Below, in pieces: positions 12,201-23,925 of a DNA stretch of 64,000 bases. The notes beneath the pieces were generated by a model. That model was given only the letters and a program-made list of their open reading frames with translations. It did not search any database and was not told the origin of the DNA. How positions within the stretch are numbered: the stretch's first letter is position 1; each line of letters begins with the position of its first letter. Source of the stretch: Sisyra terminalis (lineage: Eukaryota; Arthropoda; Insecta; Neuroptera; Sisyridae); assembly GCA_958496175.1 (NCBI GenBank), contig OY292279.1, forward strand, positions 15,996,001-16,060,000, given 5' to 3'. Both the position numbers and the translations under genes were made by a program.

Positions 12201-12442
12201 GTACGGAGATACATAAATAAAAAACTGTTCCAATTTTCCAACCAATTCCTGAATACTCAATCCAATATGAAATAAAAGCAAGTAAATGTTTAATAGGGTT
12301 CACAGTTTTCAAAAGCTCATGTTTATGTTTTTCTAAAAATAAAAGCAAACCAATATAAAATGATCAAATACGAACAATTACAATAAAAGGGAAATAAATG
12401 TTAAATGATGTAACCTCTATTTGTTGATTGTATAAAATCCAT
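9274..12442 (-). CDS. insect odorant receptor (7tm_6), 8 exons, 384 aa
   Basis: Ligand-gated cation channel subunit of the insect odorant receptor family, which works with Orco in olfactory neuron membranes. Exons (minus strand): 12442-12415, 12332-12106, 10523-10276, 10198-9950, 9886-9787, 9715-9614, 9555-9400, 9318-9274. They total 1155 nt with no stop, have GT/AG borders, and every junction keeps phase. The start gives MDFIQSTNR, then KHKHELLKTVNPIKHLLAF. Hydrophobic segments lie near residues 40-60, 67-97, 125-150, 178-205, 262-283, 293-315 and 360-382. The C-terminal exons carry the family signatures AAYCSEWY (325-332), RPCPLTA (351-357) and LKTAFSVATLF (372-382), with the usual phase-0 introns. 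Length is normal. The exon 7 donor (T|GTGGGT) is weak, but the stronger-looking GTACCT one base past the G leads to an early stop. Intron 2 (1582 bp) holds a SINE and a tandem repeat; the others are 58-82 bp. The ligand is unknown. Confidence 0.9.
10591..10782 (+). mobile_element. tRNA-derived SINE, copy A (in receptor intron 2)
   Basis: The head has a tRNA-like box A (TGGTGACCGAGTGGTCAAGG) and a box B (GGGTTCGATC), class II tRNA style (Ser/Leu-like). A tRNA-unrelated body follows, ending GAAGCGACGGTAAACAACA plus A-rich tail. Related copies lie at 59848-60021 and 36092-36207. It sits antisense to the odorant receptor transcript. Confidence 0.75.
11432..11655 (+). repeat. three ~75-bp tandem repeats with a conserved hairpin
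   Basis: Units start at 11432, 11506 and 11581, each beginning AAGGT. They lie within intron 2 of the receptor gene. Each unit contains a short hairpin: GATGGC-AAC-GCCATC in unit 1, GGTGG-AAAC-GCCATC (one wobble) in unit 2, and GTGGG-AACG-CCCAC in unit 3. Pairing is thus kept despite sequence change. Adjacent long frames on both strands here are not exons. Confidence 0.75.
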
Positions 12443-13229
12443 TTGAAATTCTTTATTTTTATTAATGCTTAATCCGAAAATTATATTTTACTACACTGCC
12501 AAATCTCCAAAAATCGCGTTTTTCTTTTAACTTACAACAATAAAGTAAATTTATTAAATTTGTATAAAAATAAAAATTGTTTTGCGACAATATTACGTAG
12601 TGATATTAAATGCATTTATTATAATTGGTCTATGATGAAAACAGTTATCAACAAATTGTTAAGCTTCAAATTTCGCTTATAATTATGAAAAAAAAGGATA
12701 CTGTATATAATAGTCATCAAAAGTTGCAATTTTCGAAACTTTACTTTTTAATTCTTCAACATATTGTAACAATTAACTATAAAAGTATATATATTAAAAT
12801 TCAATATTCTTAAGAAGTAAAACAAATCATTTTAAATTCCGTTTGAAACATGGGATACATTATTATTTGCATAAATAATTATATTCTCTATTACTACAAT
12901 GTAATTTACAATACTACAATAAATAGTAAGAAATTTAAATTTCAAATCATATTATTAACATTGATGGTAAAAGATTTTTTAAGAAGCCCAAAATAAAAAA
13001 AAAGTGTTACCTTCGTTATATATTATAATTATTATTTCAACATACTATTGAACATATATAACACTTATACGAATCCGAGCATTAATGATAAACTGATTCA
13101 CATATGTAAAATAATTTTAACGAACGAAAATGTGCAGTATTTTTCTATGTTGTATAACAAAAATTTTCAGCTTTTGGATTATTTTTATGGTTGTGTGATA
13201 AGATTTTGGTTTTTGGCAGATTTCATCAT
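12443..13229. other. upstream of receptor gene, nothing recognised
   Basis: AT-rich. The receptor promoter should lie here, but no distinctive TATA or initiator arrangement stands out. Frames of 61-62 codons look random. Confidence 0.4.
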
Positions 13230-14180
13230 TTAAATAACCTCAGGGATCAGTATTGGGTTCAATACTTTTCAATCTCTATGTTGCGGACTTTCCGTCACTA
13301 GACCACTGTATACCTGTAACCTCAATGTAAGCGGATGACATCGCCGTCATCAACCTAGACAATGATCATTGATGACAAAGGGCCGTTCAGAAAACCCAGC
13401 AGTCTATCAACCACCTATCTTCCTGGTTCAGTAGATGGAAAATTCTCATAAATCCATCTAACAGTGTCGCGAAAATTTTCTCTCTAAGACGTTTCTCCAA
13501 CCAATTGGAGCCTATCGTGTTGGACCACATGGAAATTCCGTGGTGTGAGAAAAAAACGCCTGTTAAATATCTCGGTATACTTCTGGACTCGAAATTAACC
13601 TGGCAAAACCACATCTCAAGTAAAATCAGAGAAGCCAACACTCGACTCATCCAACTATACCCACTTATCAACAGAAGGTCTCGTCTAAGTATGGAAAGTT
13701 CATTGATGATATACAAATCAGTCATTAGACCACTTCTCACATAGGTACTCTTGCGCAGTCTGGCTTCCATCCTCAAGGAAAAACCACAAGGACCTACAGG
13801 TATTCCAAAATAGAGTCTTGAAAATCATCACTAAAGCTCCATGGTATGTGAGAAACAACCAAGTTCATCACGAAATGAACGTCCCATACATAAAAGACTT
13901 TCTAATCCAACTCACAAGGAATTTCCTTAACGGCTTAAAAAATTGTCCTAGGGCAGTAGAACTAGGTTTGGGGAAAACTATAAATCAAAGAATTCTGAAG
14001 CGGAAACCCCCTCAAGAGATCCAAGAAATAGCAGTTGTTTGACAAGGCCAAGAAAAATCAACAAATAAAAAAGACAGAGGAATGAAGTTCGAATCCTCTA
14101 GCTACATAAACGCCGCTAAAGACCAATTGCCTGCTATCACCACCGTGATATAGCGACACAATATAGCGACACAATCAATG
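13230..14180 (+). pseudogene. jockey-clade LINE reverse transcriptase relic, 5'-truncated
   Basis: The fragment opens abruptly at reverse transcriptase motif B (PQGSVLGSILFNLYVADFP). It continues to ADDIAVI, a degenerate YADD catalytic box whose tyrosine codon is lost. Next come SINHLSSWFSRWKILINPS, KTPVKYLGILLDSKLTWQNH and RSRLSMESSLMIYKSVIRP, then a stop at about 13744. Past a frameshift it reads VLKIITKAPWYVRNNQVHHE (13818 on), the jockey C-terminal motif. At least three disruptions are seen. The same family is represented at 1119-1424 and is related, at greater distance, to 29403-30520. Base composition is slightly richer in GC than the flanks. Confidence 0.85.
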
Positions 14181-16783
14181 GAAATACTCCAAAGATTTTA
14201 ATTTCCTTCTAGCTACCGAAATAAGTTAATAATGCAACACAAATGGTCAGAATGTTTGATTACATTGACTTAGAAACTTGATATTTTACAGCATTAAGAA
14301 ATCGTAAGCTTAAAAATAAGATATCAATTTAAATTTTCTACACATTTTTGAAAAAAAAAATAGACCAACAAATGGATAACAAAATTTATTAATTTTTTGA
14401 AGAGTTCCTTTTTTCTTTTAAGAGTTCGGAACCCTTAAAAATCAACAATGAATTATTATACGAAGTTAATTTTAGGTTTTTGTATGTAGATTGAGAATGT
14501 TAAAAAATCTTAATTGAAATTTAAATATATATAAAATATTTTTTGACTGTCTAAAAGATTATAACTTATTTCGAAAATCCTCTTTAAATATTTTTTTATT
14601 CATGGAATAATGTAATTTCTTTCAAACTCTTTTAATAACATATCATATTTAAGCCATTCTTGGTATAATTTTGCATATTGGTGGATGAGAAAATTTAAAT
14701 TTTCTTGCTAGTCTAGAAAATATGTACTTAAATTATAGGCACTGGCACGAACTGTAAATATTGACCAAGCAATTCAAATGGCAAACGGCGACGTTAATCG
14801 CTCACCCATGTAAATTATGAATTAGGTAAAAGACTCGTAAAAAAAATAATTTTTTTTTCAAACCTTCACAAATCTTTCATTTTCTGATTGAAAAATTTTC
14901 AGTTTTCTTCCCGAATTTTGAGATGAAACCTGCTTAAAGAAGATGTTATTTTTGGTGGAAGACAAAATTTTATAAGGCAAAAGATAAAAGACATTTTCGC
15001 CATTCCATATGGCGTTGGAAAATGCCGTCGCATTCACTTAACGCGTTGCAAATTATTTCAGTCGCGAAATATTTCTATACACTTTCATCAAAAGTTCAAA
15101 ATGAAAAATGAAATACATCAAAACTTTGCCCTAATTGACGCTGACTGTCAAACTTTATAATGTTTGGCCTTGCAAGCGACTACCAATAGCAACCCCAATG
15201 CAAAGCCTAAAGTGAGGGTAGCTAAAAAGCGAGAAAGTGATAACGTTTGTGAGCTGTTGGGGTTAATTTTTATTAACATTTTTTTATAACATATTCCCTA
15301 TTTCATATTCTAAGAGAAATGAAATGAAACTTGCGCAAAAAAAAAAATATTTTAAAAAGGAACAAAATATTGATCTTTTAGTAAAAGTATGAAAATAACA
15401 TTTTATAAAAAGTTTCCAATTTAACGGTTTAATTAAAAAGAAAAAAGAAACAGATAACCTAGAAGGAATTAAATATTATTAGATTTTTTTGTTTCATATT
15501 TTTCCTCTGATAAACATTTTAACATCGGTAATTAATGATTGGAACTCATTGATTCGCATCGATAATTTGAACATGATGAAAGAGTTTATAAAAAATAGGG
15601 AATATTAATTCGAATTGGAGTTTGAAAAAAAATATAAAGAAATTATTAGGTTCATTGATCAAAAGCTCAAAGCAATTGCGTAAAAATATGTATTAATAAA
15701 CACTGACGCGTTATTCTACCCTACCCTAATATTCTGGAATATAAGTATATAATATTTCAAAGCTTCAATTTACATTGCACATTGCATTATTAGGTAGGAA
15801 AGCTCGAATTATTCATGTAAAGAACTTTAAGCAAATAATTATTTATTAAAACAAGCAACATAAAAATTTAAAAACCAAGACAAAAGAAACGAAAAACAAA
15901 TTAAAGAAAGCTTTTCATTCATTATTTGATTATTTAAAGCTTTGAATATTTATTAATTCAGAAGCCCTAAAAAGTCATTCGTTTGTACTCATGTTTTTAC
16001 GGAAAGCATTGTCAGTTATCAAGCAATTCCGTAGAGAATGTAATGCATAAATAAAATTTGAAACTTTTTTTTTTCAAAAGCTTTTTTTATAATAAGTTTA
16101 AATGAAACTGAAAAAGGGAAACAAGTGACTATGTGTTTCGTTTTATACAGGCAGCGAATTCAGCATTCATTTTTATCATTCAATAATTCTCGAGTTTGCA
16201 CAAAACATACAGAAAGGGTAACTTTGACAGGACAAAATCAAAATGATGACAACGATGATGCATCAACAGTATTTTATCTCGGCTGACTGCCATGACACTG
16301 AATAATTTGGGCAATTAGTTTAGAAAAAGAATTCTGGAAACTGTATAAAAAGTGTTGGATTTTTTTCATAAATGTTTATCAATTTTTTTCTATTGTTAAT
16401 AGCAGCTTTTTACAACTGCGTGTTATCTTTTAGGAGTGTCAACATGATTGATTAGCTAAGGGATGTTATTGGTAAAGATATTGGCATAATTATACCCCTA
16501 GTATGTTGAAATTCAATTTTAAGTTTCAATTGATGGTTTCCAACTTCAAAAATATGTTTCAAAAAAAAAAATTATAATAGTAGGTACGTAATTGACTCTA
16601 ATTGATGAAAACCTCACGAAAAAGATTGGTAGCACTAAAAGTGCATTGAAAAATTTGTTCAAAGTAAAACATTGATTCTATATTAGTCTACCTTGATTGA
16701 AATTATCAATTTCTTAAATTATCAATTTCCAGATACTATTATCCATTTATTACTGTACACATTACTGTTAACATTCTATTAAT
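14181..16783. other. intergenic, nothing recognised
   Basis: AT-rich, with no frame over 60 codons that looks coding. A 13-bp direct repeat (ATAGCGACACAAT) occurs twice in tandem at about 14151-14176, just after the LINE relic. Confidence 0.45.
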
Positions 16784-17150
16784 GCCATCTTCTTCTTGTT
16801 ATAATACCCTTTCAACGTTGAAGATTAACGATCATCATGGCAATTTTGATTCTTCATACAGCCGCGCAGAAAAATCCTCTAGTGCTTTTTCCAAACCACC
16901 TACAAAGGTTGGCTAGCTAAGATATCCTTCTTCTTCCCAAAGCTCTTTTTCCTTCATTCCGACCCTGAATGGTAAGCAGGAGTAATTGTTAGTTGTTGTT
17001 GCGCATGACGTGGCCAAAGTATCGTAACTTTTTCTTCTTTATAGATATCATAGAATATCTTGTGGTATTAAGTTTTGTTAATACTTCTTCATTTCGCACT
17101 TGTTCTCTCCAAGTTATCTTTAGAATTTGGCGATATACCCACTTTTCAAA
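16784..17150 (-). pseudogene. non-LTR retrotransposon C-terminal relic
   Basis: Minus-strand translation reads FEKWVYRQILKITWREQVRN, then EEVLTKLN, KKKKLRYFGHVMRNN, a stop, LLLTIQGRNEGKRALGRRR, another stop, LANLCRWFGKSTRGFF, then a further stop and IAMMIVNLQR. This is the FE-WxYRxxLxIxWxxxVRNEEVL / RKLRYFGHVMR / GKRxxGRRRISWLxNL order at the C-terminus of many insect LINE reverse transcriptases. The jockey relics here lack it. At least three stops and no RT core remain. I cannot assign the clade (CR1-, RTE- or other-like). Confidence 0.8.
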
Positions 17151-18204
17151 TGCAGTAATTTTATGTCAGATGCATCTTAAAGTAGAATTGTTCTTTTTTA
17201 TCTGATGATTCCATATTGATATCTACGTTATTTTAAATAATTTTTTATTACAGTTTTATTTAAATAGAATCTTCTCAATTCATGACTTCCGTAATTCTTT
17301 TCCAATTCATTTTCAGTACTTTGGTGAGTGGCTAAAAGAATTTGTGTCAACCTAAACAAAGGTGTTTAAGAAATAAACAAAATTACCAGATGAGCTTTTA
17401 CCTCATTTAAGTCAACTTAGTACAACCGAAGTTTCAAATTATCCTGTTTTTCAACGCTCAATAAAGATTCAAATCTTTTGTACGATTCTGTAACTTGGTC
17501 TCTTATAATCTTAACAATAAAATACTTAGAAGCTTTTGAGATGTGGCGAATTAATCGAAGAATTCACCTTTGAATAAATCGATTTCCTTGAACAGTCCAC
17601 TTAAGCAACGAAAATATCTTATGCAGGCTGCAGAAAAACAAAGATTTTTTTTCTACTATATGGTAGAATAAGTTCGAAAACTTGGGGAGATGCTACGTTA
17701 TCCAAAGTATAAGCTGTTGCAAACCATCATATAATCCAAATTATAAGGAAACATTAGATCAGACTGAAAGAACTTATCAGGGATTTTTAAGTTTACAAAA
17801 TGAATGCATTGAACTCTACTCCTGGTATTCTGCTATGTCTTGGTATTTTCTAATGTTTCTTTTTTCTAGTTCTGAACTGTTAAATGCAACTTAAATTACC
17901 TTGTTTTTAACATCAAGCAGTGTTTTTATTTCAGTGTAAGATTATTAGTTTTCGGTTATCCTTTCTATACATTTTTAAGTTCTTTAAAGCTCTTAATCAA
18001 TAATGATTTTTTTCTAATCAATTACAACTCATTCTAAATATATAACTAGGTTTTTAAAATCATGTAGGAATCATGTTCTGCCATACGATAGAAAGTAGGA
18101 GATACTAGCCAAAACTCGTTAATCCATATAGAAATATCAATACATACAAATTGAACCTTTTGATCAATTTTGTAGACCAATACTTTAAAAGTTTCCTTTT
18201 TATT
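17151..18204. other. intergenic, nothing recognised
   Basis: AT-rich. A 70-codon frame at 17682 has mixed composition but no recognisable family motif. Confidence 0.4.
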
Positions 18205-18466
18205 AGTGTCCGGCCGAAACTAGTTTTTACGGCCGAAGCTAAGAGTCTGAAGTCAACCAATTTATGTAGTTATTTTAAAAATAACTATCGATAGGTGTTA
18301 TTTTGCCTTAATAACTTTAGTATCGGTTCCTTTCTCATACCAACGGAAAATAAAACGATGCCAGCGCTCGTAGTGAGCGGTCTTATAGTACCATTTTCGA
18401 TACAGTAGAAGTAGTTGGTTTCGGGCCCCCGGTTTCCGCCGTAACAACTAGTTTCGGTCGAACACT
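18205..18466. mobile_element. MITE with ~35-bp terminal inverted repeats
   Basis: Left end AGTGTCCGGCCGAAACTAGT; the right end, read on the other strand, is AGTGTTCGACCGAAACTAGT. Similarity continues through TTACGGC. The 262-bp element is non-coding. No clear target duplication is seen. A related terminal fragment is at 44105-44200. Confidence 0.75.
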
Positions 18467-21188
18467 ACTTGCTATACTTTTGTCATATAAATTGACTACA
18501 AAATTATCCTTTATATTGATTTATGTGTAAAAAGGCCTTTAGAATTTTCTTTATCAATAAAAAGGCCTCCAAAATGTGTGTCTTTTCAACTTTTTGTGAT
18601 TTTAAATAAGCTCTACTTATAAAATTTAAAACATAAGAACTCATTAGTGTACCTACTGTTAAAATAATATATTGGAAAATTTAACTTATATTTTATTATG
18701 TTATTTTTATTCTCATTTATCACCATAAGAATTTTTTTTTTATTAATAAACCAAAACATGACTCGTTAACTTTCTGATTTTGTAAAAGATAAGGAGAACT
18801 AAGTACTTAATATTAGTAAAAATTAAAAATAGTGTAGAACTATGTTTTTCTGTATATTCCAATTTACAAAAATCAATGTTTTTTTTAAAAAGTAAAGTAT
18901 TAGTAAATACAAATAAGTGGTAGTCATTTGCAACTCTTTCGAATCAATAGGCACATAATAATTGAAAATACTTATACCAATGTGCACACAAGTTGAAATA
19001 AATCGGTAGCAATGAACACCATGAACTCAAATCTTCGAACAAAAGATTTAGATTTAGTGCACTTTGGTGAAAAATGTTAAAATAAAGAATGCATGGCATT
19101 GGAAAAGAAGGTTATAGATGTTGCAGAATTACTAGTGTTACAGAACGAATATGTGTAAGTTTAAACTTCCATTAGAAAGGAAATGTTTCATTTTCACCAC
19201 TCTTTCATTTCATACTAACAATACTGCTTCGGAACTTTTTCTCCAACGTTTTTTGTTGCATTTCTGCTGCATAGTTCTAATGCAATTTGTTAAATTTCTT
19301 GTTACGAGTAAAGTATACTATAAGAAGTATAATAAAGTTTATACAATTGCATAAGCTTATAAAAAATCTAAAAAATTTACTGTATATTGCAATTAATTTT
19401 CCAAATGTACTGTTAAACAATTCAACGGTCACTAGTATAACTCTAATTAGCCAAAGGTTGTCGACACCCCTTCTATACCATCCAATTTTCCTAGTAGATT
19501 ACTATTATAATATGAAAGATTATATCCTCTTTCGGTCAATTACTCACCCGAAGTTTAGAGGTCACCAGAACTTGTCTAGTGTTGAACTATTTCAACTTGA
19601 AGGACCTTGTTTTTAACGTAGCAGGAAATGAACCAATAAAAACATGTGCTTTTATTGGAAAGCATGAAAAAAAACCTGTCATTGTTTTAATTTTCTGTAT
19701 GCATTGATATTTCTTCTAATTTCGATCATTTTCTTTTCTAATGACAAACTAAAAAATGTTCCTGTCCGTTACTGACTACTTTTAAAATTCTTTGATATAT
19801 TTTAGTTTTCCAACAGTTTCACCAGTAGTTTATCCTTATTGTTTTTTGTTGCATTTCAAAATTGACTTTATATTAAAATAAAAAAAAATGTTTTATTTTT
19901 GTTTTATAATTCAATTTTTGTAGTTAAAAAATCCCATCAGAATGAAGTTTTACGTGAAAACAATTAAACTCAATAGTTTCGAGCAAAAATCGGTTTTTCT
20001 AATATTTTATGTTCATTTTTCCACGTCAAACATTCCCATTTAAAAAAAGCAATGATTAATTGAGCAACTATGGTTAAATATTGAGTTTAATTTTAGGTTC
20101 AATTATTCCACTTCTATTACCGTATCATTTTATGTAATAAATAATTTTCCAACGCCCATTGTTTGATCAAAAAAAAATTATACAAATACAAAGCCATCGA
20201 AAGTTTACTGAAGCAGTAAAATATTTATATTCAGGTAAATTACGAGGAAAAAAATATAATTTACGAGAAAAAATATCTGTTTTATTTTATCTCCGTTACG
20301 TATCGAGAAGATTTTTTTTAAATCTATGGAAGCACAAATAATGCGAGAAAAGTATACAAAGTATACAAAAATCATGAAATCCACTACGTCAGAACTTATT
20401 ACATCAATTTTCCGAAGCAAAATTACAACTCGATTACGTGCATTGAAAATATAAATGTTAGCAGTGAGTCGTAACGAAGTCGGAATATAAGTCCTATTAA
20501 TCCCGGTTTCTGTTCCTGTGTTGTCTTTTTATGTGTTAATATATGTTTTAGTTTCTTTTCAGCTTGACTTCGCATATAATCCTTATTGGCCATCAATAAA
20601 TCATTCGAGCAAGTCTCTAAGACCTTTTAACTACACCAATATTATACATATATGGAATTCGTGTCCGCAATCTTAACGATTTTTACGTTTTACGCTATCG
20701 ACAAGACGAACTTTCTATTATTATCAAAACTTAATAAAAATGAGCTATTGCGTCATAAATTTTACCGATATCATTTCCAAAAAGATTACAACCAACTTTG
20801 GCAATTTCCAAAACAGGAAAACAAAATGTTTAATCCATTATTGATCAACCAAATATTTTACGTTGGAGGAAAATATGGTTTAAACATAAATATGCTAACA
20901 TATGTGAATTGATTTTATTGCAAACTATTGTTTAGCATTGTATTTTTTTATTTTGTTAAACTTTTATAAATTTACTTCAATTTTTAGAATTTCATATTTC
21001 GAAAGTTTCAAACTGTCAATCGAGTTAACTACTCACTCTTCATCTTCACTTCCTATGCCCCATTTGCTCAGTTGTCCCATTGATGAATGATTTGGGTGGG
21101 TAATGCATTTTTTTATCATAAAAAAATTATATTCTTTATTGTTTCAGGTCTAAATTAATATATAATACAAAAATAAGTCAGGATGTAG
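18467..21188. other. intergenic, nothing recognised
   Basis: Very AT-rich. Frames of 109 codons (19287), 86 codons (20652) and 71 codons (20205, minus) are I/L/F/K/N-rich without motifs and are probably chance. Confidence 0.4.
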
Positions 21189-21245
21189 ACCAAATATATC
21201 AATATTTCGTCAGTGTAATTCCGACTTCATCAGGCAACTTTAAAA
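21189..21245 (-). ncRNA. hammerhead-ribozyme-like motif (ATAT type)
   Basis: On the minus strand, CTGATGA (21233-21227) is followed by a possible 5-bp stem II (GTCGG with CTGAC, one wobble), then GAAA (21208-21205) and ATAT plus T before the predicted cleavage point. Core bases are all present. Stem I is poor (one outer pair, then mismatches), so activity is doubtful. There is no inverted partner nearby. Confidence 0.45.
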
Positions 21246-22730
21246 TATTCATTGAAAATACATAGTATTGTGGTATAAATTATTGTATTTGGCATCTAGC
21301 AAATACGAATTGAACTCTTAGATAAATACTGACATATCTTTTCTTTTATCAAAAATTATTTTTACAAGAACTCTTAATATTCAAAGGCACTCATAGATCA
21401 TGATTAATAAGCAATTCATTACCAAAATTATTCTACAAATATAAATGCGGTTTTTGCCAGTTGCTTACTACTACTACTTACTTTAGTAAGTAATTTTTTC
21501 AGTATTACTTAAGCTATGATGTAATAAGTGTCCTACTCTTACGTCCTAGGGATAGCAAAATCAATTTAAGTATGATCGAATAATGACTTCTTCCACTGAA
21601 AAAAATATTTTCAAAAATTGGTATCAAATTATCAAAATCGTTCTAGAATCGATTATTGCTTACCGCCTTTTCAAAAAGAGAAACTATTCACCACACCATA
21701 CTGACTTCATAGAAGGAATTATACCAGGTTTTCATGATTATACTATTTGTTTTACTTTTTGGATTCTAATTGGATGATAACCAATTTTGGATGTCGTATG
21801 AATCTGTCATTTTGGGGAATATACTTTTTAGCAATTTTAGAATTTATTTTTTATTCTCCGGTATTATTTGAAAAGCGTTTGTGCAGTTAGTCGAGTCCAG
21901 TTTAGTAAAGAATTGACGATTGATTTTCTATATTTTGAAGAGTTCGTTATAACTGAACATATAACATATAAATGACATATAATAATTACAACATTACCAT
22001 TTATTTACACGTTTATTACTTCAAATTTATTTATTTATTTAACAATTATTTTAACGGTTGTCGCGATTTATTTCGAACTTTATAGCTTGTACTGGTAATT
22101 GATAATTGATCGTAACTGTTATGGCAACGGTCGACCGCCTTATTTATATACTTATTTGCTCTTTTCTGGAAATTTGCTGTACATTCGAACGATTTCTATT
22201 TCTTTCTATCCTGCAATAGAACCTTATAGAAAATGTACTGGAACATTTTCTGTCTCACTTCAATCTCATTGTTAGAAATTTCGAATGTTCTAAGTCTGCA
22301 ACAGTATGATATTAAGGACCGGTATTTTTACTCGTGGATTGATAGATGTTCATATCATTAAGATAGGTATTTAGGGAATGTTCTTCCCTTATAAATAGAT
22401 GATCGATATTCTTAAGACAACTGTTTAATAAATGGAAAATATCTCTTAGATCAATCCTTCCCTATTATCTTACATCTATCACTATTCTTAGGTAAAAAAA
22501 CTTTCTCTATCTTCCAGATAACAGTTTATCTTGCAGTAAAATTTCACTATTAAGATGTGAAAACAATGGTCTTTTAAAAGGCGATAATTTATCTATTAGA
22601 AAAGTCCTACCATATCACGGTTCTTAGGAAAAAATGCGTAAGATTACTCTATTACCTTAAGATTATTGCAGTAGAAAGAAATTAAAATACTGAAATAATA
22701 AATATGTTAATGTTAATTTTTTTATATCTA
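21246..22730. other. intergenic, nothing recognised
   Basis: AT-rich. A 64-codon frame at 21583 shows no motif. Confidence 0.4.
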
Positions 22731-22920
22731 TCTATTATTATAAAGAGGAAAGATTTGATTGTTTGTTTATTTTGAATAGGCTCCGAAACTACTTGACCGA
22801 TTTGAAAAATTATTTTACTGTTGGAAAGCTACACTATTTCCGGTGAACATAGGTTAAACTATCTTTTGTAATATAATTATATATTATAATTATATATACG
22901 AAGTTGCGGGGATCAGCTAG
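22731..22920 (+). mobile_element. short non-autonomous Helitron
   Basis: Begins TCTATTATTATAAAGAGGAA after an A and ends GCGGGGATCAGCTAG before a T, as expected for Helitron insertion between A and T. The 5' part matches 33190-33290. The 3' end has the GACGAAGTTGCGGGGATCAG type seen in insect Helitrons. An AT-rich palindromic run replaces the middle, so this copy is internally deleted. Confidence 0.8.
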
Positions 22921-23207
22921 TATTTTATATATCTAGTGCTCCTTTAAACATTTTAGTTTCAACCCAATCTCTTATTTTGGGCTACTTTTACAAGCTACTT
23001 CTATTTTCTTATGCTTTTTCTTTAGTGCATTGTGAATTTCTATAGAGATAGTAAGTAATAGACTACAAGTAAAGTAAATTGAGTGCTTATTATTTATAAA
23101 GTTTTGTATTAATATTTTTATTTTCCCAATAAATCAATTAAAATAGAAAAACACCAAATTTTATAGTGGATTAAGTAATTTTGAAAATCAGAATTAATTA
23201 TATTTTC
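22899..23207 (+). repeat. tandem duplication, unit 1
   Basis: Starts in the last 22 bases of the short Helitron and runs through 287 bp of flank. It is nearly identical to 23521-23822; I count about two substitutions (for example CAACCC versus CAATCC, and TTTAGTG versus TATAGTG). The period is 622 bp. Confidence 0.9.
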
Positions 23208-23542
23208 AAAAAAGTTAGGCATCCATACTAAAACTCCAATAATGTAACCCAAGGTCTGAAAAAATTACCAATAAACATTCTTCTATCGCGTGCGCTGCGA
23301 AAACTATTGGTTATAGAACAAAATAATGTAATACGATTTTGTAGAACATATCATTATCTACAAAAAATAAAGCAACAGCATATGTCTAACTATTATAGTT
23401 CTAACTATTTAAGTATGATTATGTTTTTCGTAAAAGAAATAAGAAAAATAAAAATTTTCATATACCACTACAAATGGCAAATTTGAAAAGAAAACATAAT
23501 CTACTCCTACGTCACGCAGACGAAGTTGCGGGGATCAGCTAG
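23208..23542 (+). mobile_element. Helitron 3' portion (5'-truncated)
   Basis: The segment from about 23350 to 23542 matches 33285-33988 (TATGTCTAACTATTATAGTT, AAGTATGATTATGTTTTTCG, CACTACAAATGGCAAATTTG) and ends GATCAGCTAG before T. No TC-start is visible. The left part may have been removed by the duplication that created the two units. Confidence 0.75.
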
Positions 23543-23822
23543 TATTTTATATATCTAGTGCTCCTTTAAACATTTTAGTTTCAATCCAATCTCTTATTTT
23601 GGGCTACTTTTACAAGCTACTTCTATTTTCTTATGCTTTTTCTATAGTGCATTGTGAATTTCTATAGAGATAGTAAGTAATAGACTACAAGTAAAGTAAA
23701 TTGAGTGCTTATTATTTATAAAGTTTTGTATTAATATTTTTATTTTCCCAATAAATCAATTAAAATAGAAAAACACCAAATTTTATAGTGGATTAAGTAA
23801 TTTTGAAAATCAGAATTAATTC
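23521..23822 (+). repeat. tandem duplication, unit 2
   Basis: Second copy of 22899-23207. Its sequence continues smoothly into the repeat at 23805-23925, which suggests this is the ancestral arrangement and unit 1 the added one. Confidence 0.85.
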
Positions 23823-23925
23823 TTTGAAATTCATTCGGTTCCTATTACTCCGATGGTTTGATTTAAGACTTGTTAAAAGAAGAAAATATATCCGTTTACA
23901 AAACAAAAATTAAATAAATGCAAAC
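23805..23925 (+). repeat. core of the hammerhead palindrome family, solo copy
   Basis: Matches the core of the element at 25740-26192 (shared words TTCGGTTCCTA, ACTCCGAT, GTTTGATTTAAGACTTG, GAAAATATATCCGTTT). The hammerhead-bearing arms are absent. Confidence 0.7.
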
